From the NCBI GenBank assembly GCA_933822405.4, contig CAKOGP040001761.1:1-20374 (forward strand): a DNA stretch of 20,374 nucleotides, given 5' to 3'. Below the pieces are notes generated by a model. That model was not told where the DNA came from and searched no databases. It worked only from the letters and a program-made list of their open reading frames with translations. The position numbers and the translations under genes are program-made. Positions within the stretch are counted from its first letter, which is position 1; every line of letters starts with the position of its first letter. This document shows, piece by piece, positions 1 through 7,179 of the stretch. The stretch is from Cylindrotheca closterium (taxonomy: Eukaryota > Bacillariophyta > Bacillariophyceae > Bacillariales > Bacillariaceae).

Positions 1-1090
1 CTAGGTATACTTTGAGTGAAATTGTTCCTATTTGATTAATGTTTGGCTTGAATTGATGATTCAATCACAAAAGTAAGTTCAACGATTTTCCCTTGGAAAA
101 TCCCTTGTTTACAGAACTTGATTTGACCTCTACGACAATTCTGTGTTGGATGGGACATCTTGTATTATTCCCTACTGCATTGTACACAACATCGATATCT
201 CACTTGTATAGGGTCATTCCCTTTTTGTGTGGATGTAGATTGTCCGACAGACTTGCGTCCGGCATACTTGCGTCAAATCCCGACATCACGATCAAAATCC
301 GATCGTACGTGTCAAAAGCTTTGTACTTGAATAGTTTCTTTTTGGAACGTAAAAACTCATATTTCGTCATATCCCAACATTTTCTGCATGAAAACTTGCT
401 GTATATTTTCAACGTGCAGAAATTGAGCGTTGAGGCAATGCCAGAAATGCCGATTGACAGCAACTATGAAGTGACTGTCCTGTCTAACTAATAGAACAGA
501 TAGATCCGCACCGCAGGTGTGCTGTAAATCACTTTAGTCTTTTAGAATTTTCAGAAAACAATGAGGATTGCAAAAGGCTTCGCAATTGCACTGTATTCTG
601 AACATTCGCTTTCTACTTGTTCTAAAGATTCTCGTTGTCGTAAGCTAATATGTCCACGAGTACCAGTCATACTCCGACCAATACATTCCAACCAATATGC
701 CGTGGGACATGTATTTGTAATAAACGTGATTGGCGTTTGTGACTGGTGAGTCACTCATGGCAAATCAGCTTTGCTCCAAGGGTGAGATTTTAGCTGAAAA
801 TAAGCAAATCGCAAATCATTTGAATAAAACTGTTTCAAGCAATGCACAATAGTAAACATTTGTTTCTCATGAAGGAGCAATGTGTTGTCAAGGATGTTTT
901 TAGTGTTAAATTCATTGAATCGGGAGACGGATTCAGCGTCCACTGCATTGCTAGAAGCATCAAAAGTGTTGTCAAATCCACAGGGACATGCCAAAAAAAT
1001 CTGTAACTGATTTTTTTGGTCAAAAATGGCACTCCTTCCAGAAGGAGAAAAGCGAGCCATTGTCCTTCCGCCAGTGCGAGAAATTGCAAA
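1..1090. other. Gene-poor left end with no supported gene
   Basis: This stretch holds no reading frame I would call a gene. The longest open frame on the plus strand (93-491) opens at TTG, not ATG, and its translation shows no recognisable motif. The frames at 551-1099 overlap one another on both strands and look like chance. It may be intergenic or decayed repeat DNA next to the inverted repeat that starts at 1091. Confidence 0.6.
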
Positions 1091-1300
1091 AGGCCTCAAA
1101 TGTCTGTAGATGGTCGTGAAAACTCAGGAAAAACCTGTAGATAGTCGTGAAAATCGAAAATTCTCTGTAGATAATCGTGATTGTGAAACAATAAATAGTA
1201 CTTAACAAAACCACGACCGTCTGCAGAGAATCTTCGATCTTCACGATTATCTACAGGTTTTTTCTGAGTTTTTACGACCATCTACAGGTTTTTTAGGCCT
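1091..1300. repeat. 210-bp inverted repeat (foldback element) of 30/31-bp units
   Basis: The arms 1104-1179 and 1212-1287 are reverse complements over 76 bp with 9 mismatches by my count. After a 7-bp spacer on each side the match resumes as AGGCCT (1091-1096 and 1295-1300). The loop is about 32 bp. Each arm is three copies of a unit beginning CTGTAGAT and spaced 31 then 30 bp (left starts 1104, 1135, 1165; right ends 1287, 1256, 1226). All nine arm differences are transitions. A further unit starts at 1361, with a truncated one at 1391. It could be a MITE or foldback element, or the template for a long hairpin RNA. No target-site duplication was identified. Confidence 0.85.
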
Positions 1301-1360
1301 ATTTCATTTAACGGGCCACCCGATGTTACTTAACAACTGTCGCGTAGAACAAAAAGTTCT

Positions 1361-1400
1361 CTGTAGATGATTGTGAAGAAAGAAAGTTCTCTGGAACACC
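1361..1400 (+). repeat. Extra copies of the CTGTAGAT 30-bp unit
   Basis: TTCTCTGTAGATGATTGTGA begins just before 1361, and a partial copy (TTCTCTGGA) follows exactly 30 bp later near 1391. These match the units in the arms of the inverted repeat at 1091-1300, so the same repeat family continues about 60 bp beyond its right end. Confidence 0.6.
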
Positions 1401-1581
1401 CGGCAAATGAAGAAAATCCGTACCGCGCGGGGTCGACTGGCCCATCGCGTAAAAAACGTAGTGGCGCGCCTGCCAGGACATTCCTTTGCGAGCTGGTCAA
1501 GCCTCCTTCAAATCGAACGGGTCGTGTTGGACATATGGTGGTGCCACCCGCAATGATCGGTCTATCCGCGAACACTCCAAC

Positions 1582-1720
1582 ATTTAACCGCAAATTGAAA
1601 AATTCGCTGCTATTTAACCGCGAATTGAGAAATTCGCGGCTATTTAAGCGCAAATTGCCTTCATCCGCCGTTGTGATAACCGCGAATTGAAAAATCGCCG
1701 TTGTGTTAACCGCGAATTAT
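1582..1720. repeat. Left array of five 30-bp palindromic units (ATTTAACCGCGAATTG...)
   Basis: Five copies of a roughly 30-bp unit sit with the AACCGC core near 1586, 1616, 1646, 1678 and 1708, giving spacings of 30, 30, 32 and 30. Each unit is itself close to palindromic. In the best copy CCGCGAATT (1618-1626) pairs perfectly with AATTCGCGG (1631-1639) around a GAGA loop. A second array of the same unit lies at 2766-2912. The two arrays together bracket a decayed gene-like segment, as the terminal repeats of a DNA transposon might. Confidence 0.85.
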
Positions 1721-1901
1721 TGATATATTCTAAAAAGTCAGCAACAGAACCAAACAAATCCATCAATGGTGTTTGTGGAGCCTGAGACGCCCTGGAAGAC
1801 CAGCAGGGCGAAACAAATCATCCAGGAACTACTGGGGATCTGTCGCGCTATAGAGAAGCCTTAGGTGATGAAGGAAACAAGTAGATGATGAAGGGAACAA
1901 C

Positions 1902-2578
1902 ATGATTCTAAAAGTCATCTTGAAAGTGATTTGCGAAATGGGCGAGGAGTCTACCAGGTACGAAGGGAGATCGGAAAAGTGGGATCCCAAGAAGCTTGCT
2001 ACCAGGCTTAGAAGTTACAAAAGGCGAACAATATCTTGGAGCATAAGATGGGACAAAAAATCAGCAGGGCAAAAGACATTCTATGGGATCTCTTGCACAC
2101 CGCTCCTGGAGTCCCCCATCCCACTCGATGGGGAAAAGTTGACTACAGAAGAAGGTGTGTGACATGAGCGGCGAGAAAAATAGGAAGTCGAACAATGTGG
2201 TTCCGAATATTTTGCTGATAGACTGAGAGCGCTGCAGAAGCTAGAAAACCAGAAGATCAGCAGAGTCGTCGAGGACCACTAGGCTCATGTCAAACAGTTC
2301 GTCGACAACCATCCAGTAACATCCTTTCAAAACTACTACAAAATATCCATTGACAACGATCGGATGCCCGGAAGCTTCTGCGTCAAGCCATGGACATCTA
2401 TGGAAAAGATAAGCCTCCTGTAAGATAACAAGATCTATGCCGTTCTTAACAAAAACAGTATTGCAAGGAGTTTTCTTTGAATGTTTTCAGGGAATGCAAC
2501 TACCAGGAGATTAGAACAGGAAAGTACTTGCACGCTCTAAAAGTCAAGGGGAAGAATCATAGATCTATAATGCTATAG
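1902..2578 (+). pseudogene. Decayed unidentified gene with one probable spliceosomal intron
   Basis: One reading frame starts at the ATG at 1902 and stays coding-like to 2419, broken only by stops at 2160 (TGA), 2181 (TAG) and 2280 (TAG). At 2419 it meets a canonical intron, 2420-2490 (GTAAGA...TGTTTTCAG). Removing it keeps the frame open to a TAG at 2576-2578. The part after 2283 has uninterrupted coding-like composition across the splice (for example FVDNHPVTSFQNYYKI, then NYQEIRTGKYLHALK). I do not recognise a family. An alternative frame near 2058-2150 (ISRAKDILWDLLHTAPG) also looks coding-like and resembles TSRAKQIIQELLGI at about 1800, so frameshifts or an internal duplication are possible. 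The location between matched repeat arrays suggests cargo or the decayed enzyme gene of a mobile element. A longer intron (about 2157-2282) that hides all three stops cannot be excluded. Confidence 0.45.
2420..2490 (+). other. Probable 71-bp GT-AG intron
   Basis: The 5' site is CTCCT|GTAAGATAAC and the 3' site is TTTGAATGTTTTCAG|GGAATG. The intron contains an in-frame TAA immediately after the donor. Joining 2419 to 2491 makes a CTG codon, and the downstream frame then runs open for 28 more codons. Donor, T-rich acceptor and frame restoration together make chance less likely, but no transcript evidence is available. Confidence 0.55.
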
Positions 2579-2765
2579 AAGACTATTTACTACACTTGCA
2601 TTTTCACTATTGGAACAGCTGCTTTTCCTCTCTCTAGTGGCTCTCAAGAGGACAACTTTCCGAATCCAAACATAGGAAGAAACCCTGTGATTGAGGAACA
2701 AACCATTCTATTGCATGGTATCGTTGTATGGAGGAAGAAATGAGAGTGATTCTACATCATGCAAT

Positions 2766-2912
2766 TTGCAGTTGAATTAACCGCAAATTTAGAATTCGCT
2801 ACTAAATAACCGCGAATTGAAAAATTTGCTGTTAAATTTACTGCGATTTTTGAATTTGCAGTTAAATTTACCGCGAATTTTTCAACTCCCGGTTAATAAA
2901 CGCGAATTATAG
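2766..2912. repeat. Right array of five 30-bp palindromic units
   Basis: Five units with the same AACCGCGAATT-type core as the 1582-1720 array start near 2779, 2808, 2839, 2869 and 2899, at a spacing of 29-31 bp. Copy number and period match the left array. The copies are more divergent (for example CTGCGATTTT near 2841), which points to age. Confidence 0.85.
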
Positions 2913-2936
2913 TTGAAAGAATTTCTTCATCCATAA

Positions 2937-2955
2937 CGCCCGCTTCGCGCGGGCG
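2937..2955. repeat. Perfect GC-rich hairpin
   Basis: CGCCCGC (2937-2943) and GCGGGCG (2949-2955) form a perfect 7-bp stem with a TTCGC loop. It is strikingly GC-rich for its AT-rich surroundings and lies just outside the right 30-bp array. It could be a REP-like or MITE-like hairpin. No coding gene here needs it as a terminator. Confidence 0.6.
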
Positions 2956-3242
2956 GTTCGGTTTCATGATCTGGTTGCCTCCGTGACACATACTGGCTGG
3001 CGATTGAAGAAATATTCGGCTGGCGCGTATTGACATTTTTACATGATGGGCCTGTGGGAATTCTGATGTCTTTCGATGGGCGATCCCTGCCGTAAATATA
3101 TTTCAGTTTTTAAACAATATCATTTTCACAGAACAACTTTATTTTTGATCTTTTCTGATCCTAATTCTGTAAATAACAACGGGTCATTTGATGGTCGCAG
3201 GGTCATTAAGAAACTTCGAATTCCAAATCATATCAATAGACG

Positions 3243-3386
3243 GGAATCCTGAAGTTGGGAGTTATAACTCATTGCGAGGGAATCCTTGAGTTATAACGTT
3301 TGAGTTATAACTCACACGTTTGAGTTATAACTCAAACGTGTGAGTTGTGTGAGTTTTTACTCAAATGTGTGAGATTTTACTCACAG
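3243..3386. repeat. Left array of the palindrome GAGTTATAACTC
   Basis: Exact or near copies of GAGTTATAACTC start at 3259, 3288, 3302, 3322, 3351 and 3371 (the last two are T-rich variants), linked by CACACGTTT-type spacers. Positions 3309-3346 form a perfect 38-bp palindrome centred on one copy. The array begins with GGAATCCTGA (3243-3252), the exact reverse complement of TCAGGATTCC (3753-3762) in the right array. Confidence 0.88.
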
Positions 3387-3661
3387 AGCCGAGCTTCCCC
3401 CTTTCCAAAACCGTTGCTGGAAATTCGAGCTGGCGGACCAACGACTACTTTCACCAAAAGATACAGTCCTGTACTTTTCCAGATCCAAACCCTATAAAAG
3501 AACTTGTCACGCAACATCATTGGGACAAAAACGAGTTCTACGGCGAGGCAGGAGGTGAAAGGAGAGAGACTTTCAGCCGCTTCCTCACCGACAAGGTCAG
3601 AAGAAAGGGTTTTGGTTGGAAAGAATTCGTTGATTTGCTGGATGAACGGGAAGTTGAGTAA
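3365..3661 (+). CDS. 98-codon ORF enclosed by palindromic arrays, unknown function
   Basis: This ATG-initiated frame begins and ends inside the repeat arrays: its first codons and its TAA stop are repeat sequence. The unique core (about residues 8-97) has normal protein-like composition, with FPDPNPIKELVTQHHWDKNEF in the middle and KGFGWKEFVDLLDEREVE at the end. I recognise no family, signal peptide or membrane segment. The core is preceded by TTTTACTCACAG (3375-3386), a plausible 3' splice site, and followed by GTAACT at 3658, a possible 5' splice site. It may therefore be an exon-like module inside a repeat element and not a free-standing gene. It may also be non-coding. Confidence 0.3.
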   Translation: MCEILLTEPSFPLSKTVAGNSSWRTNDYFHQKIQSCTFPDPNPIKELVTQHHWDKNEFYGEAGGERRETFSRFLTDKVRRKGFGWKEFVDLLDEREVE

Positions 3662-3784
3662 CTCACACGTTTGAGTTATAACTCACACGTTTGAGTTATA
3701 ACTCAGACGTACTCACACGTTTGAGTTATAACTCAACGCCGTGAGTTATAACTCAGGATTCCGTTGTGATCTGAGTTATAACTC
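3662..3784. repeat. Right array of the palindrome GAGTTATAACTC
   Basis: Five exact copies of GAGTTATAACTC start at 3673, 3693, 3723, 3743 and 3773, so the spacings are 20, 30, 20 and 30 bp. The array ends with TCAGGATTCC (3753-3762), the inverted match of the left array's start, followed by one more copy. Spacings that are multiples of about 10 bp put every site on the same face of the helix. Confidence 0.9.
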
Positions 3785-4440
3785 AGAAAAAGTCACAATG
3801 ACCAATCGGTCATCTGTGTCCATAAGTCCCTATTTGATAAATCATCACATAATAATATGTCATTAATAGTTAAAGGGAAATAATATAGATTTTTCGAAGC
3901 TAAAAATATAATTTTATATCTCCGGGCACGAGCACGTCAAACTTTGCGATCAGTCTCCCGAAAATACTCGGTCTGAACATTTGCCGGGTGTTCCTGGCCT
4001 CTTGAGTTTTTTTTTGGCAATCACACGAGTCAATATCAAGTCAATTGAGTCAATTTGACTAACGGCTGGTTTTTCAGCCGTTACCCGAAAGTTGTTTTCT
4101 GCAGTGGAGCCCCTCTAACACCTCCTATGAACTTAGGATGGGCAAAGTATTCTCTAGCGCTTTGAAAAGGTTTTAGGTCCGTAGGTGTCTTTTGAAATTT
4201 TTGCTTTGTCCCCAGAATTCCAAATTCCACCCGAATTTTGGGGGTTTTTGTGGATCGGGGTCTTATTATTGGTTTTCGTGAGGTATGGAGGCAGGAGGAT
4301 TGGAGAGGTGCACGGTGGGCCCACCCCAGGTCTTGTCAGAGGTCCACCGGAGGGTGCGCAGGGGGCGCATAAGTTGCACCGCCATACAAAAAAAGAAATC
4401 CTGACATATTCTTTTTTTTTTAGGCAAGAGAATCAAAGAT
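3785..4440. other. Gene-less spacer
   Basis: No ATG-initiated frame here is convincing. The open frame across 4185-4502 starts at GTG and runs into tandem repeat. A homopolymer run of T lies near 4006-4014 and another near 4412-4421. The stretch AATCACACGAGTCAATATCAAGTC... near 4019-4056 repeats GAGTCAAT/AAGTCAAT motifs. Nothing else is identifiable. Confidence 0.5.
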
Positions 4441-4445
4441 CACAC

Positions 4446-4611
4446 GAAACGATTCAAAGATCACACGAAACGATTCAAACGAAACGATTCAAAGGACTTT
4501 GAAACGATTCAAAGGAATCGAAACGATTCAAATGCGAAACGAAACCGTTCAAATGATTTTGAAACGATTCAAAGGAATCGAAACGATTCATTGCGACGGA
4601 CGAAACGATTC
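4446..4611 (+). repeat. Tandem array of GAAACGATTC, about 20-bp period
   Basis: Copies of GAAACGATTC start at 4446, 4467, 4481, 4501, 4520, 4541 (variant GAAACCGTTC), 4561, 4580 and 4602. Spacings are mostly 19-22 bp with one of 14. Some units read GGAATCGAAACGATTC, where GAATCG and CGATTC can pair as a short hairpin around AAA. The reading frames through this array are by-products of the repeat. Confidence 0.88.
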
Positions 4612-4770
4612 AAAACGACTTTTTTGCTTCAGTAATGCCCCAGCTCAGGGGTGCGGGGAAAGCTGTTCAGTAGTCAAACTAGTCGAGATTTTCAATCAAC
4701 AAAACGGTCGATTGACGGACGAGTTGCGGAGGGTCCAGGTATACTATGTCAACAATCCTATTAAGTGTAT

Positions 4771-5032
4771 AACAAACCTTCGGATTTGATTATCGCCGTT
4801 CGATAGGGCCCCAGCATGTCCAAGGTCTTTGAACGAAAACAAAACATACATAACATCCGTCAGTGAAGGTCAGTCAATTTATTACGCCGCTTTCACATCC
4901 GATTAAAAGTGTCTATCGTAAAAGGCCTTTTTCCGAAACAAACCTTCGGATTTGATTATCGCCGTTCGACAATGCCTACTATCTACATAACATCCGTCAG
5001 TGAACGTCAGTCAATTTATTACACCGCTTTCA
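4771..5032 (+). repeat. Imperfect direct duplication in two blocks
   Basis: The block starting AACAAACCTTCGGATTTGAT occurs at 4771 and again at 4937 (offset 166). A second block (ACATAACATCCGTCAGTGAA onward, through CCGCTTTCA) ends at 4895 and again at 5032 (offset 137). The two copies therefore differ by a net 29-bp indel between blocks, plus a few substitutions. It lies 180-440 bp upstream of the HA-domain gene and could be a duplicated promoter segment or the remnant of a larger repeat. Confidence 0.85.
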
Positions 5033-5208
5033 AATTACATCGAGGCATGAGAGAAGGTGCCGGCAGAGCGCAAACTATTATCAGTTCCCACAAAACACAT
5101 TTACGTGTCATCAACTGTTGACGCAAATAGTTCCCACAATGACTTGTTTGGGATCTGCGTCTACTGTTCTCACAATTTCTCATTCACCCAATTTGTTGCT
5201 TTCCAATA

Positions 5209-6186
5209 ATGATCTCCAGTTTTCCAATGATCTCCAGTACCAACAACGGGCACCGAAAGGATAGCTGCAGCAGCTATGACAATCTATTGTCGCTTATGAT
5301 CAGCCCTTTGCTGCCCAACTTGGATGAACCAAGTTCATCTCTTCCTTCGTCTTTCATGGACCCCTTTGACGATCTAAGCATGGAACCTGTCCCTCTCAGC
5401 GGATCGAAAGGCCAAGCGCTTCCATCGCTGGTCCAATCTGATTCCATCTTCTTCATGAATGACGAATCAGCTTTTGATTCGATCTTTATGAACGAAGTCG
5501 TCAGCAACGAACCCACTTGCACTCCTACTCCTAACCATCTACAAGACCTCATCAGCATTCTGGACCCCCTCACTACCTCTAATCAAGGGGCCAAAAGAAG
5601 CAACGAAGCCTTCTTCACTGGTGATGACCAAGTGCGCGCCAAAAAGCGCCAACGACCGAGCTACACACATGCTGTTACTCCCGCAGAAGAAACTATGGTT
5701 CGGTTCCGACCGTACCAGGAGACACAATGGCGAGCGCAGTTCCAAAAGCTCATCCAGTACAAGCTTGAGCATGGACATTGCTCCGTTCCTCATGCTTATC
5801 CAGAGGATCCTATTCTAGCTCGATGGGTCAAGAGACAAAGATACCAATACAAGAAGTTCAACGATAACAATCCTACGTCTACGATGACGACTCGCCGCAT
5901 TCAAGAGCTCGAATCCATCGGCTTTGTGTGGGATTCACACAAATCGGCTTGGCTGGAGAAGCTCAATGAGCTCAAGGTCTTCAAGCAACAACGAGGTCAC
6001 TGCAACGTCCCCTCTAACTACCCACAGAATGCCGCTCTGTCAACTTGGGTCAAGTGCCAACGTCGTCAGTACAAACTGTTCATCACAGGGTCTTCATCTT
6101 CGACCATGACGCTGGAACGTCACCAAGATCTCGAATCCTTGGGTTTTGTCTTTGACATCCAAAGCCCGTCGAGGAAAACAAACTGA
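5209..6186 (+). CDS. Two-repeat helicase-associated (HA) domain protein, no helicase
   Basis: The 325-residue product has two tandem HA repeats at about residues 174-241 and 248-315. Each follows W..F.(K)L..(Y/F)K...GHC.VP..YP....L..WVK.QR.QYK.F, ending LES(I/L)GFV(W/F). HA repeats are small helical units first named for their presence next to bacterial helicases. Diatoms have many stand-alone copies, presumed to be nucleic-acid binding. The N-terminal 165 residues are Ser/Pro-rich and acidic with hydrophobic patches (DNLLSLMISPLLP, LQDLISILDPL), resembling an activation region. They are followed by a basic AKKRQRP stretch at 144-150 that could be a nuclear signal. The ATG at 5209 is the first in frame, and an alternative start at residue 7 exists. 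No intron is needed. Domain call is confident; a role as transcription regulator is inference. Confidence 0.9.
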   Translation: MISSFPMISSTNNGHRKDSCSSYDNLLSLMISPLLPNLDEPSSSLPSSFMDPFDDLSMEPVPLSGSKGQALPSLVQSDSIFFMNDESAFDSIFMNEVVSNEPTCTPTPNHLQDLISILDPLTTSNQGAKRSNEAFFTGDDQVRAKKRQRPSYTHAVTPAEETMVRFRPYQETQWRAQFQKLIQYKLEHGHCSVPHAYPEDPILARWVKRQRYQYKKFNDNNPTSTMTTRRIQELESIGFVWDSHKSAWLEKLNELKVFKQQRGHCNVPSNYPQNAALSTWVKCQRRQYKLFITGSSSSTMTLERHQDLESLGFVFDIQSPSRKTN

Positions 6187-7179
6187 AGTTGTTCAAATCG
6201 TTTGCATGATTTCGAATAGACGATTGCACCATCATTGTATTATATGTAATAATAGAAATATTATTGACAAATGAAAAATTCGCTCGCCCTCACCATGATA
6301 TATATATACTACGACTATAGCGAGCACGATGCCGAAGGTGTTCTTTCCGCTAATACATACTACTTGTTTTACCGTACGACTAGAGATCTATTGGCTAATT
6401 TGGCTGTGGTTGAAACGAATGATTATTCACTCATCGTCTTATCGTGCCATGTGTGCTAGTAAGGACGCACGGAAGTCAAGTGAGTCAAGGTACTCTCGAG
6501 GGAAAGCCGAACTAAGAGGGTCCCTGCACTACCCACTACATGTTTGTGTTGTAGTACGGCCACAGTTGTATTGTCTTTTAGGGGTGCGACCGTCATTGTA
6601 ACGTTCGAGTGAAGATTCTTTCCTCCAGCGGCAATCATATCAGTCTGCTGTAAGAACTTTGTTCTACTATACTATTATCTAGAGTAGCTAGTAATGATTT
6701 ACGCACAACCATACGGAGGTATGGAAGGACGTTTCTAATCTTTGGCATTATAGTTATCGATCGAGCATACCTAAGAGTTTCGCGGTCCTATTTTGTAATT
6801 TGATTGTACATAGTGACCCGTCCAAATAAGATGCGAATTGAGAATATCATAGCGGGATCAGAGAACACATAGGCCTTATATATATCCACATGGCGGTCAC
6901 CATTCATTGCTGATCAGACATCCAAAAAAATCATCCGAAGGCCGATGGGTTATGAAGAGGGGCCAAGCGACCACAAATGAAATACAATAAAAAACATGTG
7001 TTTGGTACCCTGGTACCAGTTCTGTTTTGACTGTGGCTCATGATCGCTACCACTTTATAGTGAAGAACAGCATTCCGCCATGTGGAGAGAAAATGTACGA
7101 TAACCGAAATCACGTGTCAATCGGAAGAGTAATACCAGCTTCCTCACAAATTTTAAATTACTGATTTTCCGCATCGCCC
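6187..7179. other. Intergenic region between the HA and TPR-like genes
   Basis: This 1-kb gap has only short overlapping frames with no motifs. Just past the HA gene, TAATAATAGAAATATTATT (about 6247-6265) is AT-rich and nearly palindromic and may mark the transcript end. GGTACC occurs twice in GGTACCCTGGTACCAG (7004-7019), a motif that recurs at 15723-15753. CACGTG, a possible bZIP/bHLH site, lies at 7111-7116, about 65 bp before the next ATG. Confidence 0.5.

Noticed and set aside
93..491. 132-codon open frame on the plus strand
   Set aside because: It opens at TTG, not ATG, shows no motif, and lies in sequence with overlapping frames on the other strand.
1091..4611. CRISPR array
   Set aside because: The short phased repeats lack unique spacers of constant length, are palindromic, and lie in a eukaryotic genome without cas genes.
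4185..4789. Two open frames through the GAAACGATTC array
   Set aside because: They depend on non-ATG starts and on the tandem repeat itself, which happens to lack stops in those frames.
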